Source: Variimorphobacter saccharofermentans
Lineage (GTDB): Bacteria > Bacillota > Clostridia > Lachnospirales > Lachnospiraceae
Direction: 5' to 3'
DNA length: 64,000 nucleotides
Assembly (NCBI RefSeq): GCF_014174405.1
Contig: NZ_JACEGA010000001.1
Coordinates: 1,300,001-1,364,000 of the forward strand
In this document: in pieces, positions 18,375-27,092 of the stretch
Layout: the number at the start of each line of letters is the position of its first letter
Position numbering within the stretch: the stretch's first letter is position 1
Made by a program: the position numbers and the translations under genes
Notes under the pieces: model-generated
Database searches by the model: none
Told to the model about the DNA's origin: nothing
What the model saw: the letters and a program-made list of their open reading frames with translations, nothing else

Positions 18375-19409
18375 ATGGGAAATACTATGCAGGGCTTTCA
18401 AACAGGTGTGAACTTGGGAGGCTGGATATCACAATTTCGTAATGGGGTGAAAGAACATTTTGATCATTTTATAACCGAAGAAGACATTAAGCAAATAGCA
18501 TCCTGGGGATTGGATCACGTCAGATTACCTATCGATTATAATGTAATCGAGGATGATCAAACTCCTTTTCAATATAAAGAAGAGGGATTTGCTTATATTG
18601 ACAATTGTATAAAATGGTGTGAAACATACCACCTGAATATTATATTGGATTTGCATAAGACAGCTGGATATGCTGCATTTTCATTGAACGAGAATCGTTT
18701 ATTTGAGGATGAAACATTGCAAAACCGCTTCCTTTCATTATGGAAAGCATTTGCTGAGAGATACAGACACTATGGTAAAAATGTTGTATTTGAGCTCTTG
18801 AATGAAATTGTTGAACCCAACTCCGATCGTTGGAATCGATTAAGTAAAAGAGCAGTAGATGCAATTCGAAGCATAGATAAGAACCGGGTAATTATAATAG
18901 GTGGAAATAATTATAACAGTGTCAATACGCTTCGTGAGTTGGATTCGATTGATGATGAGAATATTGTATATACCTTCCATTTTTATGAGCCGCATCTTTT
19001 TACTCATCAAAAGGCAGGATGGGAGTCTCTTATGAAGGAATGTGATTTTGTCATTCCCTATCCATCGGGGAACGAGGAGTATCAGAAGTATATTAGTAAA
19101 TCGGATTGCTTCCAGAGAGCATATGACTTTGAAGATCATATCGATAAAGAGACCCTTCGCAAATACCTCCAGCCGGCAGTGGAATTTATGAAGGATCGAA
19201 ACGCTACGATTTATTGTGGAGAATATGGTGTGATTGATTATGCACCGTTTGAGAGTAATCTTCGTTGGCATGAGGATATATGCGATTTATTATTGGAATA
19301 TAATATTGGAAGATGCGCTTGGACTTATAAATTGATGTCCTTTCCTCTGGTAGATAAGGACTCTAAGGTGTTGGATGAACGCATGATCAAAATTGTGAGT
19401 AAAAGATAG
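18375..19409 (+). CDS. Glycoside hydrolase family 5 (intracellular)
   Basis: 344 aa TIM-barrel glycosidase of clan GH-A. It starts GVNLGGWISQF, has HVRLPIDYNVI and DLHKTAGY, the acid/base glutamate in FELLNEIVEP (about residue 140) and the nucleophile glutamate in IYCGEYGVIDY (about residue 280). There is no signal peptide, so it probably cleaves imported oligosaccharides in the cytoplasm. RBS AGGGAGGA. The 171-bp gap upstream contains T/A-rich sequence with no clear promoter. Specificity within GH5 (cellulase, mannanase, glucosidase) cannot be set from sequence here. Confidence 0.92.
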   Translation: MGNTMQGFQTGVNLGGWISQFRNGVKEHFDHFITEEDIKQIASWGLDHVRLPIDYNVIEDDQTPFQYKEEGFAYIDNCIKWCETYHLNIILDLHKTAGYAAFSLNENRLFEDETLQNRFLSLWKAFAERYRHYGKNVVFELLNEIVEPNSDRWNRLSKRAVDAIRSIDKNRVIIIGGNNYNSVNTLRELDSIDDENIVYTFHFYEPHLFTHQKAGWESLMKECDFVIPYPSGNEEYQKYISKSDCFQRAYDFEDHIDKETLRKYLQPAVEFMKDRNATIYCGEYGVIDYAPFESNLRWHEDICDLLLEYNIGRCAWTYKLMSFPLVDKDSKVLDERMIKIVSKR

Positions 19410-19466
19410 ATGCTATTAATAAAATAATGTTATAGTCATGAAATAGAGATAATTATCGATCAAATT

Positions 19467-19545
19467 ATAAAGGCTGATGTAAGTAAATCAGCAGGGATTA
19501 TGGTAATTCATTATTCCTGTAAATGTACTTTACATCAGCCTTTAT
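19467..19545. terminator. Long bidirectional terminator hairpin
   Basis: Perfect 16-bp arms ATAAAGGCTGATGTAA (19467-19482) and TTACATCAGCCTTTAT (19530-19545), with a further imperfect inner stem, between the convergent GH5 gene and the minus-strand membrane gene. Size is 79 bp, larger than usual for a terminator. Confidence 0.7.
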
Positions 19546-19549
19546 AGAT

Positions 19550-19987
19550 TTACATTTCCTTATTATACTTTCCAATAAAATATATATTTGTCAACACGAC
19601 AAACAGATATACTGCGATAATCGCTAGAATAATAGTCAGATCCACATTCATTAATGCTAATGTCAGGATGAATATACCCAATACCACGACCATAATGTCA
19701 TACGCTTTCGCCTTAGCTTTATCACGTATCGTATTGAGACGCTCATCCTTTTCATTGATTTCATATTCTTTTGCTTTTTCAGGATTATTCTTTAATGATA
19801 ATAAAGTAAATACGATGCTTAAGCCATGTCCGAAGATTCCGGAACCAATTCCAATACAGATATAGGGGTAAGTCTGAAGGATACCCTGCGCATCCCTGTT
19901 CGCTTTCCCCATGATAGCACCAAAGACAAGGATTGCAATTCCGATTAATGTGACAACAATATAACTACCGACCTTCTTATTCTTCAT
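19550..19987 (-). CDS. Four-helix membrane protein partnered with XRE regulator
   Basis: About 145 aa with four hydrophobic segments: SYIVVTLIGIAILVFGAI, ICIGIGSGIFGHGLSIVFTL, IMVVVLGIFILTLALM and IILAIIAVYLFVVLTNIY, and a charged loop YEINEKDERLNTIRDKAKAK between helices 2 and 3. The start at 19987 is chosen because GAGGAGG lies 9 bases upstream; the open frame reaches back to 20035 inside the regulator gene. It is cotranscribed with a small XRE regulator, an arrangement common in Firmicutes for small membrane proteins of unknown function. Confidence 0.85.
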   Translation of the reverse strand: MKNKKVGSYIVVTLIGIAILVFGAIMGKANRDAQGILQTYPYICIGIGSGIFGHGLSIVFTLLSLKNNPEKAKEYEINEKDERLNTIRDKAKAKAYDIMVVVLGIFILTLALMNVDLTIILAIIAVYLFVVLTNIYFIGKYNKEM

Positions 19988-20192
19988 TTTCATTCTCCTC
20001 CTCATAGATAAAAATTTCTTCAATAGGCATACCAAAATACCGGGATATCTTAAATGCTAATAATATGGACGGATTATAACGTCCGTTTTCCAAGGAACCT
20101 ATGGTTTGTCGGGACACCTCAAGAACAGCCGCCAGTTCTTCCTGCTTTATTCCTCTTTCTTTCCTAAATTCTTCTAATCGATTTTTCACCAT
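19977..20192 (-). CDS. XRE-family transcriptional regulator
   Basis: 71 aa that is almost only a Cro/C1-type HTH: RLEEFRKERGIKQEELAAVL, then EVSRQTIGSLENGRYNPSIL and ISRYFGMPIEEIFIYEEE. Such short regulators (YozG-like) usually pair with a membrane protein, as here, with an 11-base overlap. RBS AAGGAGG precedes the ATG. Two direct repeats in its promoter (ACTTTCCAT on the plus strand at 20215 and 20260) are candidate operators for autoregulation. Confidence 0.92.
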   Translation of the reverse strand: MVKNRLEEFRKERGIKQEELAAVLEVSRQTIGSLENGRYNPSILLAFKISRYFGMPIEEIFIYEEENENEE

Positions 20193-20226
20193 GAACCTCC
20201 TTGATGTAAAGCTAACTTTCCATTTA

Positions 20227-20255
20227 ATTGTAGCACCTTACATTATAAATGTCAA
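20227..20255 (-). promoter_or_regulatory. Promoter of the XRE/membrane protein operon
   Basis: On the minus strand TTGACA (20255-20250) and TACAAT (20232-20227) with a 17-bp spacer. ATGGAAAGT occurs once before the -35 (20268-20260) and once after the -10 (20223-20215), fitting operator half-sites around the promoter. Confidence 0.8.
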
Positions 20256-20394
20256 GTATACTTTCCATAACTAAAAATTAGAAACAGTTTTTATAAGTAT
20301 GAATCGTATATATAATAAAATTGGGAAACGGGAATAAAACCAAAGTTGAGTACTCACACAGAACGCTAGTAAGTAAGGAACTGTTATATTTTTC

Positions 20395-20423
20395 TTGTAC
20401 TATATTCTTTCGCTTGCTATAAT
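20395..20423 (+). promoter_or_regulatory. Promoter of the yqeG-aro-efp gene run
   Basis: TTGTAC at 20395-20400 and TATAAT at 20418-20423 with a 17-bp spacer, 78 bases before yqeG. Confidence 0.7.
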
Positions 20424-20500
20424 AAATCTGATTAGGATAATGAAATCAGTATAGAATAATCAGCATAGATTATATTAGCAGTAGGAAAAAGGAGATTAAT

Positions 20501-21019
20501 ATGTTTCGAAAGTTTTATCCTAAGAGATTGGCGGACAGCTCCTATACCATCAATTATGAGAAATTATATCAGGAAGGGTATCGTGGTATCTTATTTGATA
20601 TAGATAACACATTAGTGGAGCATGGAGCTGATGCCACGGAGCGGGCAGTGGAATTATTTGCAAGACTTAAAAAGATTGGATTTCAAACCTGTCTTATTTC
20701 AAATAATAGCGATGAGAGAGTGAAGCGTTTTAATAAAGACATCGGAACGAATTACATTCACAAGGCCAATAAACCATCAAGGAAGAATTACATTAAAGCC
20801 GTAGAGATCATGGGTACAAGTATTCATAATACGGTCTTTGTAGGGGATCAGTTATTTACGGATGTCTTTGGTGCAAATCGGATTGGTATGATGACTTATC
20901 TGGTTAAGCCGATTCATCCTAAGGAGGAAATCCAGATCGTTTTGAAACGAAAGCTGGAACGTATCGTACTTTATTTTTATCGAAGAGATGTTGCAAAAGG
21001 GAAAATAAAGCAGGAATAG
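20501..21019 (+). CDS. yqeG: YqeG-family HAD phosphatase
   Basis: 172 aa HAD-IIIA type phosphatase. Motif I is FDIDNTLVEHG (DxDNT), motif II is in LISNNS, motif III lysine is in ANKPSRKN, and motif IV is FVGDQLFTDVFGANR. The family is related to mitochondrial PTPMT1/GEP4 phosphatidylglycerophosphatases, so phosphatidylglycerophosphate dephosphorylation is possible but not proved. It heads a run with aroK, aroQ, an M24 peptidase and efp. RBS AAAGGAG. Confidence 0.92.
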   Translation: MFRKFYPKRLADSSYTINYEKLYQEGYRGILFDIDNTLVEHGADATERAVELFARLKKIGFQTCLISNNSDERVKRFNKDIGTNYIHKANKPSRKNYIKAVEIMGTSIHNTVFVGDQLFTDVFGANRIGMMTYLVKPIHPKEEIQIVLKRKLERIVLYFYRRDVAKGKIKQE

Positions 21020-21087
21020 AAGCTTTTAATAGAACAGTACACCATGCGATGGAAGGTTAACAGGATGGATTACAGGAGAGGAATAGC

Positions 21088-21624
21088 ATGAAGGAAAATA
21101 GAAAACACAATGTAATACTGATCGGCTATATGGGCTCTGGTAAAACGAGTGTTGGCGAATGCTTGTCAAAGCGTCTGACTTATCACTTCCGTGATACGGA
21201 TCAGCTTCTGGAGAGGAAAGCCGGTGATACCATAAATCATATTTTTGCGACCAGAGGAGAAGAGTATTTTCGTAATCTGGAGACTGAATTATTGATGGAA
21301 CTCAACGATAATCTGGAACATACGGTGCTGTCTACCGGCGGAGGTCTGCCGCTTAGAGAGCAAAATGCCAGCCTTCTGAGAAAGATGGGGTATGTAGTAT
21401 TCTTAAAAGCTTCAAAGCAAACCATTATAAAACGAATTAACAGAGATACGACCAGACCTTTACTACGAGGCGGGGATATTAACCAAAAGGTAGAGTCGAT
21501 GCTGGCAGTCAGGACACCAATCTACGAAAGAACAGCTCACAAAATTATTGCAACGGATGACAAATCGGTTGATGAGATCGCGCTTTTGATTATGGAAGCG
21601 TATTTAAAGCAAATCAGCAAATAA
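21088..21624 (+). CDS. aroK: Shikimate kinase
   Basis: 178 aa P-loop kinase: Walker A GYMGSGKTSVGE, the shikimate-binding FRDTDQLLE and FRNLETELL (Asp/Arg positions), GGGLP loop and the lid with RDTTRPLL. It phosphorylates shikimate at the 3-OH in the chorismate pathway. It is followed after 10 bases by aroQ, and aroE lies about 2.7 kb away on the other strand. RBS ACAGGAGAGG. Confidence 0.95.
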   Translation: MKENRKHNVILIGYMGSGKTSVGECLSKRLTYHFRDTDQLLERKAGDTINHIFATRGEEYFRNLETELLMELNDNLEHTVLSTGGGLPLREQNASLLRKMGYVVFLKASKQTIIKRINRDTTRPLLRGGDINQKVESMLAVRTPIYERTAHKIIATDDKSVDEIALLIMEAYLKQISK

Positions 21625-21634
21625 GGAGGTTAAG

Positions 21635-22075
21635 ATGAAGCTACTAGTAATAAACGGGCCGAATATCAATTTTCTTGGAATTCGGGAAAAGGGGTTATAT
21701 GGAACTCAGAGCTACGAGGATTTATTATTAATGCTGGAAGCAAAAGCAAAGGAAAAGAAGGTAGAGATTGAGACCTTTCAAAGTAATTGTGAAGGGAGTA
21801 TCATTGATCGAATACAGAAAGCATACTTTGATAAAGTGGATGGTATCATTATTAACCCCGGTGCTTATACCCATTATAGTTATGCAATTCGTGACGCATT
21901 AGCGTCCATCACCATACCAAAGATCGAAGTACATATTACTAATATTCACCAAAGAGAAGAATTCCGACATACCTCCGTTACGGCTGCTGTATGCAATGGT
22001 CAAATAGTGGGACTCGGACTTGAGGGCTATCTATTAGCGGTTGATGCAATTGTAAAAATGCTTACAAAAGCATAA
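21635..22075 (+). CDS. aroQ: 3-dehydroquinate dehydratase, type II
   Basis: 146 aa, the usual size of the dodecameric type II enzyme. Key residues are seen in NGPNINFLGIREKGLYG (Asn, Arg and catalytic Tyr), FQSNCEGSIID, INPGAYTHYSYAIRDAL (His), and EVHITNIHQREEFRH. It dehydrates 3-dehydroquinate to 3-dehydroshikimate. RBS AAGGAGG directly after aroK stop, so the pair is one transcript. Confidence 0.96.
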   Translation: MKLLVINGPNINFLGIREKGLYGTQSYEDLLLMLEAKAKEKKVEIETFQSNCEGSIIDRIQKAYFDKVDGIIINPGAYTHYSYAIRDALASITIPKIEVHITNIHQREEFRHTSVTAAVCNGQIVGLGLEGYLLAVDAIVKMLTKA

Positions 22076-22192
22076 AAATTAGCTACTACAAACTCGAAAA
22101 ACAGGGCATAACTAAATTATAAAATGAAAGATAATATGAACAATGACAGTATGTATACTATAACAGAGTATAAGAAGAAAGACAGGTATATT

Positions 22193-23260
22193 ATGGATAA
22201 CTATAAGAGAATACAGAAGTTAATACAAGAGAAGGAGCTGGATGCCATCCTGATATCCAACGGCGATAATATGCGCTATATCAGTGGATTTGAGGGTGCA
22301 ACTGGATATGTATATATTTCAGAAAAAAGACATTCAGTGATTACTGATTTTCGCTATACGATTCAAGCAGAGATGGAGGCTGAGGGGTACGAGATCATTA
22401 CCATAGGTAACGACGGGTATTCACAGTCCATTAATGACATTCTGGCTACAGATGGAGTAAAGCGCTTGGGATTTGAGGCAGAGGATTTGCTTTATGCAGA
22501 TTATAGTAGGCTCAGGGATACTTTAAAGCTGGATGAGCTGGTGCCTCTTGGCGCTGAGATCAGTAATATGCGTCGCATTAAAACTCCGAAAGAACTGGAA
22601 TATATTAAGGAAGCGGAAGCAATCGGTGATCGTGTGTTCTCGGAGATTCTTAACTATATTAAGCCGGGAATAACGGAGCTGGAATTAGCGGCTAGAATTG
22701 AATATCTTCTTAAACTAAATGGTGCAAGAGCATTGAGCTTTCCTGCTATTGTAGCATCCGGCATCAATTCTTCCATGCCTCATGCAGTACCAACATCAAA
22801 AAAGCTTGAAACAAGCGATTTTGTTACCATGGATTTTGGGTGTGTGTATGAGGGTTATTGTTCGGATATGACACGAACCATTGTAATCGGGAAGGCTACG
22901 GAGAAGCAGAAAAACATATATAACCTGGTTCTGGAAGCGCAACAGGCAGCCCTTGATTTTATAAAAGCCGGTTATCAGGGTAAGGAAATCGATAAAGTTG
23001 CCAGGGATATCATATACAATGCAGGATATGAGGGATGCTTTGGACATGGCTTAGGGCATAGCGTTGGACTTCACATTCACGAGAATCCAAGGCTTTCTCC
23101 TTCAGAGGAGGCGATCATCGAAGCAGGGATGACAGAGACAGTGGAACCCGGTATCTATATTAAAGGGTATGGCGGTGTTCGGATAGAGGACCTGGTTGTA
23201 GTAACAGCAAGCGGCTGTGAGAACTTCACACATTCTGATAAGTCCTTAATCGAATTATAA
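22193..23260 (+). CDS. M24-family Xaa-Pro aminopeptidase-like protein
   Basis: About 355 aa. An N-terminal creatinase-like domain (LISNGDNMRYISGFEGATGY) precedes the pita-bread catalytic domain with the five metal ligands: Asp in TMDFGCVYEG, Asp in SDMTRT, His in GHGLGHSVG, Glu in ETVEPGIYI and Glu in VRIEDLVVV. It removes N-terminal residues before proline. The open frame begins at 22124 but that ATG lacks a ribosome site; MDNYKRIQKL at 22193 is the family-like start. It lies directly before efp, a very common order in Clostridia and Bacilli; EF-P helps translate polyproline. Confidence 0.92.
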   Translation: MDNYKRIQKLIQEKELDAILISNGDNMRYISGFEGATGYVYISEKRHSVITDFRYTIQAEMEAEGYEIITIGNDGYSQSINDILATDGVKRLGFEAEDLLYADYSRLRDTLKLDELVPLGAEISNMRRIKTPKELEYIKEAEAIGDRVFSEILNYIKPGITELELAARIEYLLKLNGARALSFPAIVASGINSSMPHAVPTSKKLETSDFVTMDFGCVYEGYCSDMTRTIVIGKATEKQKNIYNLVLEAQQAALDFIKAGYQGKEIDKVARDIIYNAGYEGCFGHGLGHSVGLHIHENPRLSPSEEAIIEAGMTETVEPGIYIKGYGGVRIEDLVVVTASGCENFTHSDKSLIEL

Positions 23261-23341
23261 AGGGTCCAAAAAAAAACTGTTGCAAAAAATGTCAGGTTAT
23301 TATAGACTAAAGAGTAGTCAATCTAAGGAGGAATTTATAGT

Positions 23342-23899
23342 ATGGTTTCAGCAGGCGATTTTAGAAACGGCATAACAGTTGAAATGGAAAATAACATATA
23401 TCAGATCATCGAATTTCAGCACGTTAAACCCGGAAAAGGCGCAGCATTTGTTAGAACTAAATTAAAGAATATTAAGAACGGTGGAGTTGTTGAGAAGACC
23501 TTCCGTCCTACAGAAAAATTTCCACTTGCACGTATTGATAGAAGTGATATGCAGTACTTATACAGCGATGGTGATTTGTTCCACTTCATGAACGTTGAGA
23601 ACTATGAGCAGATTGCCATGACAAAGGATGCGATTGGTGATTCTCTTGAGTTTGTTAAGGAGAACGAGATGGTTAAGATGCTTTCTCATAATGGACAGGT
23701 TTTTGCTATTGAACCTCCGTTATTTGTAGAGTTGGCAGTTACCGATACCGAGCCTGGATTTAAGGGTGATACGGCAACTGGTGCTACTAAGCCTGCAGTT
23801 GTTGAGACCGGTGCTACTGTATATGTTCCATTATTCGTAGAGCAGGGCGATATCATCAGCATTGATACCAGAACCGGCGAATATATGAAGAGAGTATAA
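23342..23899 (+). CDS. efp: Translation elongation factor P
   Basis: 185 aa, exact family length. Three domains: an N-terminal KOW-like domain with the tip loop [14 protein letters not shown] (Lys at the tip), then two OB-folds, ending with [17 protein letters not shown]. It helps ribosomes stalled at proline runs. RBS AAGGAGG. A terminator follows at 23912-23959. Confidence 0.98.
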   Translation: MVSAGDFRNGITVEMENNIYQIIEFQHVKPGKGAAFVRTKLKNIKNGGVVEKTFRPTEKFPLARIDRSDMQYLYSDGDLFHFMNVENYEQIAMTKDAIGDSLEFVKENEMVKMLSHNGQVFAIEPPLFVELAVTDTEPGFKGDTATGATKPAVVETGATVYVPLFVEQGDIISIDTRTGEYMKRV

Positions 23900-23911
23900 A
23901 CATCAAATTCT

Positions 23912-23959
23912 AATAACGCAAAACTATGGAAACGAGCGTTTTCAATGTTTTGCGTTATT
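23912..23959 (+). terminator. Terminator after efp
   Basis: 13-bp arms AATAACGCAAAAC / GTTTTGCGTTATT with a further inner stem (GGAAAC/GTTTTC), followed by TTTTAT. Confidence 0.85.
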
Positions 23960-24053
23960 TTATATTAATTCTGAGTGGCATGATATTTATAAATATTATC
24001 GCTTATTGTCAACAGCGATCATGTTAGCAAATTCTATTTCATATTGATTATCT

Positions 24054-24190
24054 GTGGTTATTACATATTTAGTTGTTTTAGAACCTTCAGATGACGGAGG
24101 TTTTGGAGTATATTTTCCTCATTTACCAGGCTGTATTAGCTATGGCAGTAATGCGGAGGAAGCTATCAAACTAAGCTCTAATGTAGCAGG
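24054..24190 (+). pseudogene. HicB-like antitoxin remnant
   Basis: The first ~40 codons from GTG 24054 (YLVVLEPSDDGGFGVYFPHL, then PGCISYGSNAEEAIKLS) match the N-terminal HicB fold of type II toxin-antitoxin systems. After that the frame runs into the terminator stem and stops at 24239, so the C-terminal half with the DNA-binding domain is lost. There is no ribosome site and no HicA toxin within the surrounding sequence. I read it as a decayed fragment. The remainder of 23960-24260 holds only a terminator. Confidence 0.65.
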
Positions 24191-24197
24191 ATTACAG

Positions 24198-24246
24198 TCA
24201 GGGTGTTTTCTGAGCAAATTGACTCGGAGAACACCCTGATTTTATA
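24198..24246 (+). terminator. Terminator hairpin at the end of the hicB remnant
   Basis: Stem TCAGGGTGTTTTC / GAGAACACCCTGA (one mismatch) with a 16-base loop, then TTTTAT. Confidence 0.75.
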
Positions 24247-24260
24247 CTTTATAATTATAT

Positions 24261-25037
24261 CTAGAGAGAAGCGTTTGATAATGATTCATACAATTCCAGA
24301 TAAATCTCATCAATTCTTGCATCCTCAATATGTATGTTATGAAAGAACTCCTCGGCCTGCTTCGCCTGGGCGACAAGCATTTCCAGTCCATTAACGGATT
24401 TAATTCCGAGTGCTTCGGCTTGAAGTGTAAATTTGGTCTTAAGTGGATTGAATATTACATCAACCGCTGCCTCACATTTCTGAAAGGGACTAAGATCAAT
24501 GGGAGAGTCATCGACATTCGGATACATACCGAGAGGAGTGGTATTTACAATCACTTCTGCATCATTGTGTTTCTCATAACAGTCTTCATAGGATATGGTG
24601 TTCGGTGAACTCTTTCTGCTTACTACATAGATTTCGGAAGCCCCAAGGTGTTTTAGCGCTGCCCGGACAGTCTTAGAGGTCCCGCCATTTCCAAGAATCA
24701 TACATTTTTTACCCTGAATTTCAATGTGATTATGGAGTAGCATGTACTCAAATCCATAGAAATCCGTATTATATCCGGTCAGTTTGCCGGATTGGTTAAC
24801 AATGGTATTAACAGCCCCGATTTCATTGGCCAGGGGAGATAACTCATCCAGATAAGGGATGACATCCTGCTTATAAGGAATGGTTACATTAATAGCATCA
24901 AAGCTCTTCTCACTCATAAAAGGATGAAATTCCTCCCTGCTTAGCGGAATGAGCTCATAGGAAATGTTCATTAGCTTTTCATGAATGATTTTTGAATAAC
25001 TGTGACCTAATTTTTCACCGATTAATCCGTATCTCAT
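24261..25037 (-). CDS. aroE: Shikimate dehydrogenase (NADP+)
   Basis: 258 aa, slightly short of the usual 270-290. The substrate domain has LIGEKLGHSYSKIIHEKL (Ser/Lys) and INVTIPYKQDVIPYLD with the catalytic Lys. The nucleotide domain has MILGNGGTSKTVRAAL. The later GYNTDFYGFEYML carries conserved Asn/Asp. It reduces 3-dehydroshikimate to shikimate, completing with aroK and aroQ (plus strand nearby) three consecutive steps of chorismate synthesis. No strong Shine-Dalgarno: TAAGAATATGAG precedes the ATG. Confidence 0.95.
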   Translation of the reverse strand: MRYGLIGEKLGHSYSKIIHEKLMNISYELIPLSREEFHPFMSEKSFDAINVTIPYKQDVIPYLDELSPLANEIGAVNTIVNQSGKLTGYNTDFYGFEYMLLHNHIEIQGKKCMILGNGGTSKTVRAALKHLGASEIYVVSRKSSPNTISYEDCYEKHNDAEVIVNTTPLGMYPNVDDSPIDLSPFQKCEAAVDVIFNPLKTKFTLQAEALGIKSVNGLEMLVAQAKQAEEFFHNIHIEDARIDEIYLELYESLSNASL

Positions 25038-25217
25038 ATTCTTACCTCTGATTTCATAATTTATATAAGTGTCTTTTTATGTACGCTTTATACTGTTTAT
25101 TATTTCGTACTATTATTCATATCTTGAGTTCAAGATGATATATCAATAGCCCTCCGGCTTATTTAACAGAATAATATACCTGCTAGAATTTTGCAATTCA
25201 TTTCTTGATGGGAATCG

Positions 25218-25245
25218 GAATATTTTCTTGTAAAGGGAATATATT
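25218..25245 (+). promoter_or_regulatory. Candidate sigma-E promoter of the spoIIIA operon
   Basis: GAATATT (25218-25224) matches the Bacillus sigma-E -35 consensus, and AATATATT (25238-25245) matches 6 of 8 positions of CATACAMT at a 13-bp distance. spoIIIA operons are sigma-E controlled in the mother cell. The remaining gap sequence 25038-25217 shows no gene. Confidence 0.5.
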
Positions 25246-25311
25246 GTTTTAAGCAGAAGATGGATAAGCGTATCGGTTAAGCTTAGGACAAGGAAGGAGG
25301 TATATCGTTGC

Positions 25312-26268
25312 ATGAATACGAAAGACGATCTAATAAAGATATTTTCACTAAAGCTTAGAACGATACTTGGCAAACTAATTATCGATTATGATAAGCTTCA
25401 GGAGATCAGGCTTCGTATGAATGCGCCGCTTCTAATTATCTATGGTAATCAGGAATTCTTTGTAACGGAGGATGCGAGATTAACGGACAATCCATCCAAA
25501 GGCGTTACTATCACGAAGAATGAAATCCGGGAAACCATGGAGTACATAAGTAATTATTCTTTATATGCGTTTGAGGAAGAGATCAAGCAAGGATTTATTA
25601 CGATCAGCGGTGGCCATAGAATTGGGATCGCAGGGAAAATAATTATCGAAGATGATGTTATTAAAGGAATGAAACATATTTCCTTCATTAATATAAGACT
25701 TGCCCATCAGGTCAAGGGGTGTGCCGATGCCGTAATTCCGTACATATTAGTGAATCATAGACAGGGAATATACCATACCCTGATCATCTCGCCTCCCCGT
25801 TGTGGAAAGACCACCATGCTTCGGGATATCATCCGGCAGCTTTCCAACGGAAACAGTAAATTTGCCGGAATGTCAGTAGGAGTAGTTGATGAACGCTCAG
25901 AAATTGGTGCCTGCTATATGGGGACACCACAGAACGAGCTGGGAATCCGGACGGACATCCTGGATTGTTGTCCCAAGGCAAAAGGAATGCTTATGTTAAT
26001 TCGTTCCATGTCACCGCAGATTATTGCTGTGGATGAGATTGGATCAAAGGAAGAGATTGATGCCATTGATTATGTGATTGGCTGCGGATGTAAACTAATC
26101 GCTACGGTTCATGGCAGCTCGATCGAAGATATCAAGAGTAAGCCTACATTATGTGAACTGGTACATAAAAGACTATTTGAACGTTACATTATATTGAGTA
26201 ACACCAAGGAAGTTGGACATTTGGAAGCAATTTATGATGCGGAAGGTAAACCGCTTTATTCGTGCTGA
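25312..26268 (+). CDS. spoIIIAA: Stage III sporulation protein AA (ATPase)
   Basis: 318 aa secretion-type ATPase, related to T2SS/T4P ATPases. Walker A is ISPPRCGKTTML and Walker B is QIIAVDEIGSKEE, with the ERSEIG segment between. It likely powers the SpoIIIA-SpoIIQ channel that joins mother cell and forespore after engulfment. RBS AAGGAGG is 11 bases before the ATG. First gene of a complete eight-gene spoIIIA operon. Confidence 0.96.
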   Translation: MNTKDDLIKIFSLKLRTILGKLIIDYDKLQEIRLRMNAPLLIIYGNQEFFVTEDARLTDNPSKGVTITKNEIRETMEYISNYSLYAFEEEIKQGFITISGGHRIGIAGKIIIEDDVIKGMKHISFINIRLAHQVKGCADAVIPYILVNHRQGIYHTLIISPPRCGKTTMLRDIIRQLSNGNSKFAGMSVGVVDERSEIGACYMGTPQNELGIRTDILDCCPKAKGMLMLIRSMSPQIIAVDEIGSKEEIDAIDYVIGCGCKLIATVHGSSIEDIKSKPTLCELVHKRLFERYIILSNTKEVGHLEAIYDAEGKPLYSC

Positions 26269-26305
26269 TAATAGGCCGGTAGTGTTGATTAAGGGGGGAC
26301 AAACT

Positions 26306-26833
26306 ATGATGTATGTGATTAAAGTGATTGGATGTATCCTTGTTATTGCTTCTACGACAGGTATGGGATTTTTCTTTAGCAGTGAAATGAAAGGAAGGAT
26401 TGAGGACTTAAGAGAGTTTCGTAAATTAGTTGTACTACTAAGAGGTGATATACGATATGCCAATACGCCATTACCGGAAGCCATCAGCTCGCTGGCTCGA
26501 AGACACAATGGCAGATTTCATGCATTCTTTGAGAAGGTTAGTATTAAATTGCAGGAGCTTTCGGGACAAACCTTTTCGGAGATATGGAAGGCCGCTGTTG
26601 GAAATGAAATGAAAGATACCTCGTTAACCAAAAAGGATAAACTTCAGTTGATTCAATTCGGAGAGAATCTCGGCTATCTGGACAAGGATATGCAATTAAA
26701 TACCTTGGATTTGTATATATCACAATTGGAGGATGAGCTTACTGAGCTTTCAAAATCGGTGAAAGAAAAATCCTATATCTATAATAGCCTGGGAATTATG
26801 GCAGGAATTTTTCTAACAATCATTATGCTTTAA
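26306..26833 (+). CDS. spoIIIAB: Stage III sporulation protein AB
   Basis: About 175 aa with one N-terminal membrane helix (VIKVIGCILVIASTTGMGFF) and a C-terminal hydrophobic segment (IYNSLGIMAGIFLTIIML), resembling GspF-like parts of type II secretion. Start 26306 has AGGGGGG upstream; the open frame back to 26213 overlaps spoIIIAA and is rejected. Confidence 0.95.
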   Translation: MMYVIKVIGCILVIASTTGMGFFFSSEMKGRIEDLREFRKLVVLLRGDIRYANTPLPEAISSLARRHNGRFHAFFEKVSIKLQELSGQTFSEIWKAAVGNEMKDTSLTKKDKLQLIQFGENLGYLDKDMQLNTLDLYISQLEDELTELSKSVKEKSYIYNSLGIMAGIFLTIIML

Positions 26834-26882
26834 TGAATTGAGCACCATGTGCGGTTGGATAACGCAATAATGAGGAGGAAAT

Positions 26883-27080
26883 ATGGATATCTATTTTATA
26901 TTGAGAATTGCAGTCGTTGGAATCTTGGTTTCCATATTAAATCAAATACTCAAGCAATCGGGGAGGGATGAGCTTGCATTTCTGACAAGCTTGGCTGGCC
27001 TTGTACTGGTTTTGTTATGGCTCTTACCCCATATCACCGATTTGTTTGTAACGATTCAGCAGTTGTTTAATATTATATAG
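26883..27080 (+). CDS. spoIIIAC: Stage III sporulation protein AC
   Basis: 65 aa with two membrane helices (LRIAVVGILVSILNQILK, FLTSLAGLVLVLLWLLPH) and the conserved central QSGRDELA loop. RBS GAGGAGG. Part of the SpoIIIA channel. Confidence 0.95.
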   Translation: MDIYFILRIAVVGILVSILNQILKQSGRDELAFLTSLAGLVLVLLWLLPHITDLFVTIQQLFNII

Positions 27081-27092
27081 CTGGAGGTTGTT

